A stretch of 64,000 nt of DNA from Paramyrothecium sp. XJ0827 (taxonomy: Eukaryota > Ascomycota > Sordariomycetes > Hypocreales > Stachybotryaceae): assembly GCA_020881915.1 (NCBI GenBank), contig JAJFPB010000002.1:6386938-6450937 (forward strand). The letters are read 5' to 3'. Made by a program: the position numbers and the translations under genes. The notes under the pieces are model-generated. The model was not told the DNA's origin, searched no databases, and saw only the letters and a list, made by a program, of their open reading frames with translations. This document shows positions 37,246 to 48,153 of the stretch, one piece after another. Numbering within the stretch: the stretch's first letter is position 1; each line of letters starts with the position of its first letter.

Positions 37246-37749
37246 CGTCCGTTGTGGTACAGTCTGGCAGGATAAAGTAGTGTAGTTTCTTCCCTTGTTA
37301 ACGGCCGGTGCCAGTATGTTGAATGTAGTCTTCGAATAGAGGTTCAAATTGAGTAGTGGAAAGGATACCACTGCTTTGCCGGTACCGATTTCACCGTTCG
37401 TAAATACCATAAATAGAAAGGTAAATGGGACCTAATGGTCCGAATCACAGCCCTGAGTCGCGAAGGATCCTGCGCCAACTTTGGCTTGTTACCATCCAAA
37501 TGGTGACAATCGTACAAGTAACATTACGTCCATTTCCTCGGACCTTTTAAGCTATGTATATTTCAACATAATAGGCACAGGATGATGATTTGCTCAGTAC
37601 CGGCATCTATGTGCTTGCTTTGCGAGTGTTTCGAGCATAACCCCATTGCACTGAAGTGACATCCCAAGCTCATGTCAAACAACAATCCCTAGCTTGCTCC
37701 AACGTGAACACTGCTCAAATCACCGTGTCCAATGTACCTTTGATTCGAA
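37246..37749. other. Spacer upstream of the cyclin relic
   Basis: No gene recognised. The first part probably held the N-terminal exon of the cyclin relic. Confidence 0.35.
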
Positions 37750-38174
37750 ATGAAGGCTTCAGGCATTCGATATCGTATGTCCCGCTGCTTTGAACGCGGC
37801 AGACCGCCATCGCCTAGTCCGGTTGACTTTGAGATCTGCGCACTAGGCGGTGGTGACACAAGCACGATGCTGTTCCAAAAACTCCCAGTTAAAGAGACGA
37901 CAATGCCGCATGAGAAGCGCATCAAGGAACTGAATGAGGAGATCAGAAGGCTAGATCTCGACTTGGTTTACTACAAGAATTTAACCGAGTGAATTCTGTT
38001 GAAGATTATGCCGACGCTCCATTACCACTCCCAAGCACTCTACTCCACCTTCAGAAACACAATGCAAGCATTGAACAGGCTCTCTGGGAGCAATTAAGGT
38101 CTGGCATGGTTCTGTATATAGAGTCAAAGACAATACATCTCCGTATTCCTAGACCCATATCCTCAGTAACTTGA
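37750..38174 (+). pseudogene. Fragment of coiled-coil protein, frameshifted
   Basis: Open frame from ATG at 37750 to a TGA at 37990, ending in a coiled-coil-like stretch (KRIKELNEEIRRLDLDLVYY). The next frame (37989-38174) continues plausibly with SVEDYADAPLPLPSTLLHLQ, suggesting one protein split by a single-base shift. The family is not recognised. Confidence 0.4.
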
Positions 38175-38204
38175 AGCAATCATGAAAAGGGCGAGTAGCA
38201 AGCA

Positions 38205-38585
38205 ATGGTAGCACCGCACATTAAGGCAGCTAAATTATACGACTCTTCGGACAAGATGCACCGCTTGCTATGCTCAACACCCGTGTTGTCGACATTATTC
38301 CATCCCCAAGAGACACTCTTCCATTCCCTCATGCGCACGGTGCATGTCCCGAAAGCAACTAGTTGGCCGACAACTTCATTAGTCGACGTCTGGCGGATGC
38401 TTCACACGCCTTGCTCTGGTACTGGATATATAAGGAGACCATTCCCCCGTGAAGACTGTGTGTCTCTCAAGACTCTCAAGACTCCGAGAAACCCGATATC
38501 TTACGAACGAGTACCTACGCCACGGCGGCCAACCTTAGAAGACTGGCTGGTGCTACGGAGACACAATGAGCTGCATTCATCATAG
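38205..38585 (+). CDS. Hypothetical protein, 126 residues, doubtful
   Basis: ATG-initiated open frame with no recognised domain and a basic, Pro/Thr-rich composition. It lies just upstream of the multi-exon gene at 38661-40123 and might be one of its exons or a chance frame. No splice junction in a compatible phase was found to link the two. Confidence 0.3.
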   Translation: MVAPHIKAAKLYDSSDKMHRLLCSTPVLSTLFHPQETLFHSLMRTVHVPKATSWPTTSLVDVWRMLHTPCSGTGYIRRPFPREDCVSLKTLKTPRNPISYERVPTPRRPTLEDWLVLRRHNELHSS

Positions 38586-38660
38586 ACTTCCATCTTTTTA
38601 GAATACTAGTAACTTTCGCAAGTCTCGTTGTTCGATGAACGTGGGCTAACTCTCACACAG

Positions 38661-40123
38661 ACAGTCGTTCGGAAGATTCTGGTAGCGATAGCACAGGCAG
38701 TCTTGCAGACTTCGTCGTCTCTGGCGAGTCTGACTCTACCTATGGGCCTCATACTCCGTGCGAAGATAATTCAAGTAAGTTATGGGATTGGCTGAGAACG
38801 ATACTTGGAATAGGTACCCTCGTATTGACGTCCGTCGCATGGGCCAGCATTTAGCTTTATTTTGTATTCAGGGAAAATGACAACGAAGACAACAGTAACT
38901 ACGAGGGGTGCTTTTGGAAATGCAGACGTAGAGTCTCTCTTCTTCGAATGCCGTGTAAGCTACAGCAATCCTCGGGGGGCCTTTTTTCCCTTCTTTTTGG
39001 CTAACGCTCCTAGGCTGATCTGAATTTTATATGGGCTTTCAAGCTGGACATAGCAAGGGTTACAACACAAGCTGAAGCAGAAAGACTTCACCAACTCCCC
39101 AACGCAAAAGTCTACCGTATACTGGAGCGTGAAGCAAACCGAACTCTATCATATTCATTGTTAGCTCAGCTTCGAGCCTGGCTCGAAACCTCCAAGCCCA
39201 GTCCCGATTATGATCATCCCCAACTACACTTTTTTGATTCTGGAGATGCCAATACCCTCCGTCGTCTTCTAAAGGCTATGGGCCTAAACAGCTCTCTCAA
39301 ACTTTACAACGAACGCGATTTTGAAATTCAACAGGATGATGAGTCTACCTGGATCCAAGTATGCCGAGAAATCGAGATGCCTGACGATATTTTATCGAGA
39401 CGTGAAGTTCTCGTTCGTCTCCTTAGCGTTCCTCCAGTCTTTGTAGACGAAGACTTGCAGAACCAAATAGCCGATATAGGTCATGAAGATGGAGTATGTG
39501 TTCCTGTCAATTATGAGTTATATCTAACACCTTTGTAGGATTGGGCGAGAATCTTAGCCTCTTCCATTGTCATTTTAGTCATGCATGATCGTCCCAGACA
39601 CATCATCAAGATATGGAGGATCCTTAAAAACAAAACTATCCTCGATCATGTCACTCAAGACGAAGAGAATTTTCAGCATCCAGGAGTTTGCGATGTGCTG
39701 CGTTTTTTGGTTGAACTATCAAATCCTGACCTTGATATGGATGATCTGGTGCCACTCGATGGCGACAGCATAGTTGAGTTCCTGAGCGTTATTCGACGTT
39801 CATTCGGCTTGACTGGAGCTTCTGAGAAATACAAGGGCCGCGAACTAATGGACCTCTTCCATCTGCAACTCGATAAGGAATTTGGCATATTGGATTATGA
39901 TAATTATCTTCATTTTCTCCAGCCAGATCAGCGCCATAAATTACATATGATCAAACACAAAAGGATCAATAAGTGGCTGAAAGACCGGGAAGATACTCCT
40001 GCTGTTGAGGATGGCATGGGGATCGCTAGTACGGATGAGGAAAATAGCGATCGAGGTACAGATGAGGGAAGTGTTATTCTGGGTTTCGATCTGAATGATG
40101 GAAGCATGGATGATGACGACTGA
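38661..40123 (+). CDS. Multi-exon protein of unknown function
   Basis: Four exons: 38661-38774, 38872-38954, 39014-39493 and 39539-40123. Donors are GTAAGT, GTAAGC and GTATGT; acceptors are CAG, TAG and TAG; the phase is kept at every junction. The upstream start is unresolved. The first ATG in the frame (38877) gives 380 residues, but the preceding exon is in phase (Asp/Ser-rich, SEDSGSDSTGSLADFVVSGE), so more N-terminal sequence is likely. The protein is helical and acidic, with a WAFKLDIARVTTQAEAERLH-type segment, a middle region ending NQIADIGHEDG, and a very acidic C-terminus (DLNDGSMDDDD). No domain or family is recognised. The clean introns and codon use argue for a live gene. The piggyBac element begins 23 bp after its stop. 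Confidence 0.68.
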
Positions 40124-40146
40124 GGTAGTTGTGGGAAGACTGATAT

Positions 40147-40179
40147 CCCCTTGGCTGTGCTAAGGTGCAGGGGATGTAT
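40147..40179 (+). repeat. Left TIR of piggyBac-like element
   Basis: 33 bp, reverse complement of 42418-42450 with one transition. Confidence 0.88.
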
Positions 40180-40199
40180 TGGACATGGATCTGATCCAA

Positions 40200-42467
40200 T
40201 TAAAATGCCGTAAAATGCAGGTACATCGACTGCCTAGCAATTTTGCCTATGATAGAAGCCCAGCATTCATCCTCGTTACAAAGGGCTACATTACATACGT
40301 CACAGCCGTGTGGAGTCCATGTTCCTGCTTTCTGTTTCTTCATAGGGCGCTCAGCGCCGGCCCGGCCGTTGATGCTATTCGCATCCAATGTAGCCAAGGG
40401 GGCGTCATTTTGACGGCGTTTTCGAGCCTGCGTTGAGCTCCTTGACCTTGGGCCAATTTGGATGCCCTGACAAGCTAGACAGCAGGCTCTTTTCTCTCTA
40501 TCTATCCAGTTATGTTGTGCTATAGGAATGGATTCGTTACCAGCTCGATAGCGTTCTCTAGATATCCCCTCTTTTCCGTATGTACGGAAAATCTCATCAG
40601 ATAAGGCTTGTTGGAACCGGCTTTGGGCCCTATACGGCTTCCAGCTTGGCTGACCTTGCTGTTGCAAGATGAAGCTATGACAGAGCCACAGATAGGACGA
40701 AGGACCAGGTCAAAGCCTGGGCAGGCCCCCGTCTCTGGCGCCGGTCAAGATGCCTATTAGACCGCAGATGATCAGCCCTATCCACGGCATTCATCACTTT
40801 ATTATAATCGGCTGCAACAGACGGGATATTCAGCTTCAAAATGGGCTCAGCACCAAAGAGCTGTTTGATTGAGCGGGCTCGATCCCTTGTTGTTGTTGGC
40901 CGCCGGCGGATGTATTCGAGGACCCCTTGGCCGGTGTAAACCGTAGTTAAAAACAACACTAAGACATTGTCCTTCCAGCCGATTTGGTTGACCTAGATAT
41001 CTAGTTATTAGTAGGGAAATTCAGTAGGAACTTCTAGATATCCGGACTTTGTTATCTGCTGTGGGCTTGGCTATGAGATGCCCCCATGACCATAGGTTCC
41101 GACCCTTATTGTCGTCTTTGTTCGCCTTAACAAGGTCCCTATGTATCCCACTATTCGTACGGGCTGTGCCTGTGGCTCCAATGCCTAGCTGTCGTAACTG
41201 CCGGAAGAGCTGCGGTGAAGAGAAGAGGTTGTCAACAAAGACATGATATGTATTGGGTGGCAGCTGTTTTAGTAGGAAAACAACGAGAGCTTGGGTCGGG
41301 TTCAGAGCCTTATCGTCATCTAGGGCCTCATCAATGCCGTCCAAGGCGTCGTCTGCCCGGCCCTCTGAGATACCAGATGCATCGTCAGACATATCGTCAG
41401 ACATATCGTTAGAGCCCTCATCCAACGGCTCGTCTGACGGCTCGTTAGGGGCTGTTTTTTTGAGGGCTTTTGCTGTGGGCGTTCCACACCGACGGGACCA
41501 TATTTGGATCCAGGCGTATGCCAAATCCGGTATAAGATATAGCCCTGGATAGCTAGGATCCAGACCTTAAGCCCTGTTGGCGTTGGCTTGGATGGGATTG
41601 TCACCTTCTGCTTGGACCGTCCTTCGAACTTGACCATACCCTCATCTACACCAATATCGCCGCCAACTTCAACAGCAGCTATAGCAGCTTTCATGATATG
41701 GGTTGGCCCATTCGTTGACCTTATTGTATGGACGAAGGATTCCATAGTGGACCGTATCCGGATCGTCAATTCGAAGCCGTCTTTTTAGTAGGAAAAACCG
41801 GTTATATTGTCATGAACTATATTCATGGAAAGGTAGGGACAAATGGCTACCCGTCTCCCGGCACCTTCCAATAGTCTTCAACACAGGGAGCCGTGTACAG
41901 AGACATTGATATCACTATAGCTATCCAGATATATATCTCTGCAATAGATGTCTCGTACCACTGACTCTGACGGCTCCCATCGGCCGGCTCGTCTTCGGGG
42001 TCATTGGCAGAGTTATTCGTGTAATCGACCCATTGACTGACTAGGGATTCGGGTAGGGAAAGCTGGAATAGCTTTAAAGGTGTCTCTGGAAGGTCCCGGA
42101 CCTTAAGGGGTCGATATGGAACGTCGAGGGGTTCAAAACGTGACCCTGTACGGCTTGTTGGCTTGTGGTCCGGCCGGCATGTGTTATCAATATCCTGCTC
42201 GCGCCGGCTATGGTCTGTTGTAACAGGAATCCGTTCCTCGGGGGCCACTGTGGCCGCGGCGGCATCGTTGTCTGCTTCCATCGTCAGATAGCTAGTAACG
42301 GCAGCATTGTCTGTTGTGGAAGCATCGTCACAATCGGTTACATAGCTTTTTCTATGGACAGGGATTTCCTTGTTCCTCAATGTACTGACATCATGAACAG
42401 GGGTGGTGTGGAGGCAGATACACCCCCTGCACCTTAGCACAGCCAAGGGGATTCCTCCTCGAGTCAT
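40200..42467 (-). pseudogene. piggyBac-type transposase in four broken pieces
   Basis: Order from the N-terminus: 42467-41847 (SRFEPLDVPYRPLKVRDLPE, then IAEIYIWIAIVISMSLYTAP), 41769-41450 (ESFVHTIRSTNGPTH, VDEGMVKFEGRSKQKVTIPS, KVWILAIQGYILY), 41524-41021 (acidic insert, then TYHVFVDNLFSSPQLFRQLR) and 40959-40675 (KLNIPSVAADYNKVMNAVDR). A Cys-rich C-terminal piece at 40667-40200 (CCLACQG, CDVCNVALCNEDECW) is the typical zinc finger. Catalytic Asp positions in the DEGM, FVDN and DRAD contexts are visible. Frame changes and stops separate all pieces. The first ATG (42467) lies outside the terminal repeat, so the native start is uncertain. Confidence 0.87.
42418..42450 (-). repeat. Right TIR of piggyBac-like element
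   Basis: Inverted partner of 40147-40179. Confidence 0.88.
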
Positions 42468-42565
42468 GGCTGGAGTGTCAGATTGCTATGTACTGGCAGT
42501 GCTCAATGTTCTCTATTCAATATGCAATATACCCAGAGAGCAAGAGCAAGCGAATGTTTCCCAAA

Positions 42566-43012
42566 TTATCTGAAGCAATCCTGAGCAGGCAGTGCTGAGA
42601 TATATACTAGCAGCTGACCCTCCACTAGGCCTCCAGAGCGGGATATCATGCTGAACGCGCCTTCACCCGTAATAACATGCCCAGCACTATGAGACACATC
42701 AACACCAACAAAGGTAACCAACTTATTGTTTTGGGGGTTCCTTGCTCTATAGCATAATCCGCACTGTGGGCTGTTCCAACCGGTGATGTAGGGCACGGCG
42801 GCGATAAATACGTTCGGGCGTAATTTTTCTCTAAGCTGTGCGACGTTTTGTACGCGATATTTGGTGATGAGGCCATTGGCGCCGTCCGAGCAGGCGAAAG
42901 AAGTAAGTGGGAGATTGCGAGCGAGATTATAATTGCTATCATACTGCAGCGTACTTGCTACCGCTGGGCTTGTCAGGAAGAAAACGGCGGCTATGATATG
43001 GGAGAGCTTCAT
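42566..43012 (-). CDS. Cerato-platanin family secreted protein
   Basis: Single-exon gene, 148 residues, from ATG at 43012. Residues 1-19 (MKLSHIIAAVFFLTSPAVA) are a signal peptide, followed by the family start STLQYDSNY. Cerato-platanins are small secreted proteins with a double-psi beta-barrel, related in fold to expansins, that can bind chitin oligomers, loosen polysaccharide and be sensed by host plants. Key features seen: CSDGANGLITKY (Cys 41), GWNSPQCGLC (Cys 84 and 87) and a last Cys at 146, giving the four family cysteines for two disulfides. The segment between Cys 41 and GWNSPQ is longer and more basic than usual (AQLREKLRPNVF), so it is a divergent member. A TATA-like TTAATTATAC lies about 60 bp upstream (43080-43071). 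The reading frame is intact. Confidence 0.88.
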   Translation of the reverse strand: MKLSHIIAAVFFLTSPAVASTLQYDSNYNLARNLPLTSFACSDGANGLITKYRVQNVAQLREKLRPNVFIAAVPYITGWNSPQCGLCYRARNPQNNKLVTFVGVDVSHSAGHVITGEGAFSMISRSGGLVEGQLLVYISALPAQDCFR

Positions 43013-44798
43013 ATTGGTAGAGGTTGGTCGCTTCGAGGATAGGACTGCGCTTTAACAGATAGATACTGGGGTATAATTAAAATGAGAACACTGGGGGAGC
43101 AAGGCAAGTATGGTATCAGCCAACCGAGAGACGGAGAATTTAGAGGGCATTTATACGCTTCACATGCCCAGGTCAGCCCGGATGTCCGGGGGTCTAAATG
43201 TGGGAACATCCCTAAGCTGCTTGAGCTTGGCTAGGATGTTGATGTACTCGTATTGGTACTAGTGGATGGATACTTTGCGGGCCTAAAGCTGCCTTGCTCC
43301 ATCTATTACTACTCTTGGACATGAAAGCTGAAGTACCTAGCTGAGCCATCCCTGTAACTGGCATGGCCAGGATGGCTCTGGCCATGCCGAGAATGAAGAC
43401 CATATAATACGTACAAGTTAGGACACTCCAATTACAGGTAGCCGTGCCCGATTCGTACAACGCCCAGAGCTGAAAAGCATGCAGGAGGCAATATGACCTT
43501 TAAGCCACGTAACCTCAAGCAAGGATAGTGCGCAGTCAGCTGTTCTGGTGAAAGTGTGGAACTAGGCTTCCTGAAAGTTAGCCTACGAGCACAATGGGCA
43601 AATGCCCTTTGCAGCTCTGAAATCGGAAAGGCTTGATTAATGGGTCCCACTAATCTTTGCCAGTCCTGTTCGAGATTGGGCCGGCCAACGGTCAGCTGAT
43701 GATTTATACTCCCTGGAAACTGAGTCGCCCATGCCCGCCCAATTGACTCTGCCCCTCCTCTGTGCGTCGTGAACCCCATTGGAATATCCGGCACAAGGGC
43801 AGTCGCCTCTAGAGCTACCTCCGAGAGACTTCGAACACCCCGGGCCGCTTCTTCTCTGACTCCATACTGGTGAGTTCTCTCTCCTTCAGTCTCACACAAT
43901 AGATCACACAACAGACGAGATTTACCTCGCCCGCGCGTGCGCCGTCTCTAAACCTTCCTATTCTCCTCTCATTCCGTGACGTTAGCTGTACGTGGTCTAT
44001 TGGGTCATATCATTGTCACCGAAATAGCCGAAGGCGCCTTATTGGGGCTAGCCTTATATCAAACAATCAGCTGAAAGTGGGCTTTTGGGTAGGATGTATT
44101 ACTTCTTGGCACTTGGTATCGGGGAAGTCATAGGGCGGAGAAAATACCATCACTAGCTAGCCAGGAGAAGAAAATCTTGCAGCCATTCGCAGCTCCCAAA
44201 TCCCTGTTCGTGGGTCATCGGGAAGACCAGCCGACAGCCGACAGCACAGCCCAGTCCGCGGTAGACGTAGGAGACGTAATGACCAAGGCACTTTGAAAGG
44301 GCAACTGTAACTTCGATATCTCCTAGATACGGGCTCAGCTAGCCACTGCTGCCCCTTCCAAAATCCGCCGTGAAGCTGATTCGTCGATTTCCGGCGACTC
44401 GAACCGAAGAGCGCAAGGCCAGTGGGCGCCTAGGTGAGATGCAGAGCAACAGCAGCCAATCGTGTTTGTGCACTACCGCATCCCTATGCAAAAAGCCTCT
44501 GCGAGAATCCTGCTACGGCATTAGCCAACTGCTACATTATAGCTGAAACTTGCATGGCTTGATCCAAGGCCAGCTCAAGACTTACAAATCACAGCTGAAC
44601 TGAGACTGGCCACTTCATTGGTGTATTCTAAAGCCGATTCTGCAACCATATCTACTGGAGGACGAAGTATATACGTATATATTTGCAATTCTCTGCCCAT
44701 TGACAAACTCATCAAGTAAACCTCCATCAGCTTCTCGACTATCTCAGCCGCTACCAACCTGTTTCGGAATTCATCGGTCTAACTCTCCAACTATCACC
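43013..44798. other. Intergenic region, no convincing gene
   Basis: About 1.8 kb. The first part is the cerato-platanin promoter. A minus-strand open frame at 43911-43432 (159 codons) starts with GTG, has no domain, and is not supported. The last few hundred bases are the promoter and 5' UTR of the gene at 44799, with a CT-rich stretch before the ATG. Confidence 0.4.
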
Positions 44799-45400
44799 AT
44801 GGCAGTAAGTGCCGGAATTGTTTTGTACGAGCTTGGTCATTGACATGCTGACTCGGACTGGAACAGAACTTGACCGACAACCATGGCGAGACCATTTGGT
44901 CTAATGATGATCATTGGTACAAGATTACACTTGCCGATGGAAGTGAGCTCGGCCTCGGCGATAGACACCCAGGCGGTCCGATATCCCAAGCAAATGGAAG
45001 AACTCTGGTCAAGGTTGTGCCCGCTGGTCAGGGGATGGTTTTCCGCTACCAGAGATTTGACGGCGATAATCGTGGAGGCTTCGGCTGGCCAACCGGCGAC
45101 AAAGGCTATCTCCGTGGCCTACAAGTCACATCCGATGGCGCCGAGGTCATTATGAACATGAGTCTGTCTTGGGAGCCAAGCAAGCTTTGCTTGTACAACG
45201 ACAATTCCAACTATGGCATAGTGGCATCGCAGTTGCCTGGGAACCGAGTTGCCTTGTACGGCTACAATAGACACGGGACGCTTTGCGGGCTTCGAGTTAC
45301 GTCGGAGGGCGTGATTATCGCTCATGAAAGTGCCCATGCATTGGCTCTTGATTGTGAGTTTGTGAAGGTTGGAACCGGCAGATTCACAGGCGCTTTTTGA
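44799..45400 (+). CDS. Two-exon cytosolic protein of unknown function
   Basis: Exon 1 is only six bases (44799-44804, Met-Ala). A 62-nt intron follows (GTAAGT, branch CTGAC, CAG), then exon 2, 44867-45400; 179 residues in total. The context ATCACCATGG around the start is good. There is no signal peptide or membrane segment. The protein is rich in Gly, Asn and aromatic residues with repeated short beta-like units (GETIWSNDDHWYKITLADGS, KGYLRGLQVTSDGAEVIMNM, HGTLCGLRVTSEGVIIAHES). The two GLxVTS blocks look like an internal repeat, as in beta-trefoil or beta-sandwich lectin-like proteins. That is inference from pattern only; no family is recognised. The frame is intact and codon use normal. Confidence 0.72.
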
Positions 45401-45735
45401 TAGACATGGCCTATGCTGCAAGTTTCGGCTTTGGCTGTATTCTTTAGCTAGACATAGCTTGAGATTTGGCCTGCAATACAAAGTATTGAAAACTATATTG
45501 AGATGTCGGCACCAGCCCACACGGTGCTTATCGTATGTGAAGATAGCTATAACCCATTTTGGTCTGTCTAAAGTCAAAGTCTGTTAGTAAACAAAGGGCC
45601 TGCAATCATTCACCTCCCGTCTATTCGATTTCTTATCCGCATGTTTGACAAGAAGCCTTTCGGTATATCCTTTCCGTACTCCATTCAAGTAAACAGGAGA
45701 CATTGCAATACTTTAGTGCCCTTGTAAGTAGTGTA
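45401..45735. other. 3' flank of the two-exon gene
   Basis: Presumed 3' UTR and spacer up to the transposon end at 45736. No feature recognised. Confidence 0.4.
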
Positions 45736-47070
45736 ACGTACATGCATAACGAACGCTCCAATATAACGAGCGCTCCACAAATCCGTTATCCTACATCTCA
45801 ATTAATTGATCAAATGGTTCACCACAACTAGCCTTGTCAAACTCAATTAATGAGGGAAATCTTAATCTTGCGCTTCAAGCCCTTCAAAAAGACCTAAAAT
45901 TAAGTCTGCGACGCGTAGCGGAGATCTATAGTGTCTCCCGCTTTACATTAAGCCGCCGCCAATAAGGCATATAGCCTCGACGCGATACTATGGCCAATTT
46001 ACGTAATGATCTTGAGGAGCAGATGATAGTTAAATATATCCTTGATCTAGATATGCGAGGATTTTCTCCCCGGCCTTGTGGTGTTGAAGAAATGGCGAAT
46101 CGACTGCTTGCTAAGCGAGAGATACCTCCTATTGGGCCATACTGGGCCTTGAATTTTATTAAGCGGCAACTAGAGCTTAAGATATATTTCTTTTATAGAT
46201 ATAACTATTAAAGAACTAAATGCGAAGATCTAATTATAATAAATATATAGTTCTTGCTTATAGTAAATATAATTATAAAGTATAGTATAAGATTAAATAA
46301 TTAATATAACTTTAATTAAACTAGCTTTATAATAGATATAATTATAAGTAGTATAGTTATTACTGGCTTAGAAAGGCATATAAACCCTAAAAAGATTTAG
46401 CCTAGAAACTATAAGTAGATTATAGTAATTAAATTAATTAATGCTGAAGAGTAGGTGCTACTGCTATTTATTATTATTATAGGCTAATATTACCTCTCTA
46501 GCTAGTATTGCAAAAGTAACCTTCTAGCTAATTAGGCTATTATAACTACTAAAAATGGCTAGACCAATAATAAAACGGGCCTTAAGTAGCTAAAACACTT
46601 TAATTAGTATATAATTACAAGATTAAATAGTGCTTATTATCTTCTAATCCTTAATGGGCATAAGAGCTATTATTTGGTTGCTTTTAAGGATTTTTACAAG
46701 GAGAACAAGATTATTACGCTCTGTATGCTGCCTTATTTATCTTATTTACTCTAGCCGCTAGATGTGGGCTGCTTTGGGCCGCTTAAGAAGGCTTATGGTT
46801 AAGAAATAGAGTATTTAATTAAATGCTCTATAATACACATTTCCAAGACCGAGTAGGCTTCGAAATCGATTGTATAGATCGATTCCGAGCCCTGATCGAT
46901 CGATTTATATCGATCGTCACCCTCAATCGATCGAAATCGATCGAGCGGCCCTCTCAGTCAATCGATATCGATCGATCAAATCGATCAGACAGAGCCTTAC
47001 ATGATGCGGTAATGAAGCTGCAGAATCCTTATAATTATGGGAAACGTTGGCTAGTAGATGATAATTAATT
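45736..47070 (+). mobile_element. Second copy of the other Pogo family, decayed
   Basis: Homologous to 24252-25015 but in plus orientation and longer. The outer end (45736-45785) reads ACGTACATGCATAACGAACG and has two diverged copies of the CGARCGCTCC motif. The N-terminal region reads NEGNLNLALQALQKD, then RRDTMANLRNDLEEQ and LDLDMRGFSPRPCGVEEMAN. An AT-rich RIP-mutated centre follows. Near 46640-46830 the catalytic domain reads LLILNGHKSYYLVAFKDFYK, then LLSYLL/PLDVGCFGPLKKAYG, in the style of DDE_1 transposases. The right end is not found: after 46850 the sequence changes into an ATCGAT-rich cluster. Not functional. Confidence 0.75.
46860..46990. repeat. ATCGAT-rich cluster
   Basis: About 130 bp with roughly ten overlapping ATCGAT/GATCGATC motifs, many self-complementary, where transposase C-terminal sequence would be expected. 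It keeps normal C and G content although the sequence around it is AT-rich. Nature unknown. Confidence 0.7.
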
Positions 47071-47532
47071 TTATATGGGAAAAAAAGGGATCCACTTAAA
47101 GATAAGAGGTAGGCAATAATTAAATCCTTAGTAGCTGATAATTAGCTAGAAAAATAGAAAGGAAATTTCCTAGATTTCTTAGAATTTTACTAGTAATATT
47201 TAAGAATATTAGAAAAATAATAGTATTTTCTAAAAGATTTCTTAGAATTATTTTAGAATTTTATTAATTAAATAAAATACTAGTAATAAATTTCTTGGGG
47301 TTAATTTATGTAGAGGAAGCTAACTACTTAAGGAAAGGAAGGTATATACCTCTTTTAGGTATTTCCTAATTAGGCAATTAACCTTCTGGCTACTCTAACC
47401 TTCTAGCTGCCCTAACCTTCTAGCTGACCCTCCGGCTGCCTTGTACCCTGAGCCACTAGGTGCCCTATAGCGCCAGCTGCCCTAATCTTCTAGCTGCCCT
47501 GACCTCTGTATAGGCCGTGGTACGTATCGGAG

Positions 47533-47632
47533 CCCTGTGCCCTAACCCTCCGGCTGCCCTAACCTTCCGGCTGCCCTGACCCTCCGGCTGCCCTGATCCT
47601 CCGGCTGCCCTGACCTTCTGGCTTCCTTGTGC
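47533..47632 (+). repeat. 17-bp minisatellite, first array
   Basis: Tandem copies of a 17-bp unit, consensus CTGCCCTGACCTTCCGG, with substitutions. Looser copies extend back to about 47380. Confidence 0.85.
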
Positions 47633-47835
47633 CCTGATCTTACTAATTAATCTTCTTGGCTAGCTCCTTGGTAATGTACTTATCTCTACCTCTGATCTTC
47701 TAGCTGCCCTGAAGAATTAATAACGCCTCGAAAATACTATCTATAATATTTAGAAGGAGCGGAAATGTAAGGTCCTAACCTTCCTTGTGCCTTAATATCT
47801 GACCTTCCTTATGCCTTAATATCTAACTGCCTTGT
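47610..47835 (+). repeat. Direct duplication A, copy 1
   Basis: About 220 bp repeated at 48154-48375 (offset 544 bp). Both contain ATCTTACTAATTAATCTTCT and TTTAGAAGGAGCGGAAAT. Differences are mostly transitions, copy 2 being the more AT-rich. Confidence 0.8.
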
Positions 47836-47866
47836 GCCTTGATATCTGACTGCCTTGTGCCTTGAT

Positions 47867-47966
47867 ATCTGACTGCCCTGACCTTCCGGCTGCCCTGACC
47901 TTCCGGCTGCCCTGACCTTCCGGCTGCCCTGACCTTCCGGCTGCCCTGACCTTCCGGCTGCCCTGA
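47867..47966 (+). repeat. 17-bp minisatellite, second array
   Basis: Five nearly perfect tandem copies of CTGCCCTGACCTTCCGG, the cleanest part of the array family. Confidence 0.92.
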
Positions 47967-48153
47967 GAAGCAGTGTTAGATCATTGGGTGGAAGTGAAGC
48001 TTGTATTTATAATACTAACTGCCTTATACCTTAATATCTAATTGCCTTGTGCCCTAATATCTATATCTTATTTGAGGTCTTAATAGGTAGTTAAGTAAGT
48101 ATAGGATGGGGGAGTAAGATCTGATCTTCTAGATGCCTTAATATCTAATTGCC

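Larger units (their letters stand above)
40147..42450 (-). mobile_element. piggyBac-like DNA transposon, decayed
   Basis: A 2304-bp element with 33-bp terminal inverted repeats (40147-40179 and 42418-42450) differing at one position; the ends begin CCCCTTGGCTGTGCTAAGG. The minus strand encodes fragments of a DDE_Tnp_1_7 (piggyBac) transposase. The expected TTAA target duplication is not present on either side (flanks GATAT and ATTCC), so either the true ends lie elsewhere or the insertion site has changed. Confidence 0.85.

Noticed and set aside
43432..43911. Minus-strand open frame of 159 codons
   Set aside because: Starts with GTG, no domain, no splice signals and no conserved pattern; not enough for a gene call.
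47867..47966. Regular short repeats that might suggest a CRISPR array
   Set aside because: The units are contiguous with no spacers and the genome is eukaryotic; this is a minisatellite.
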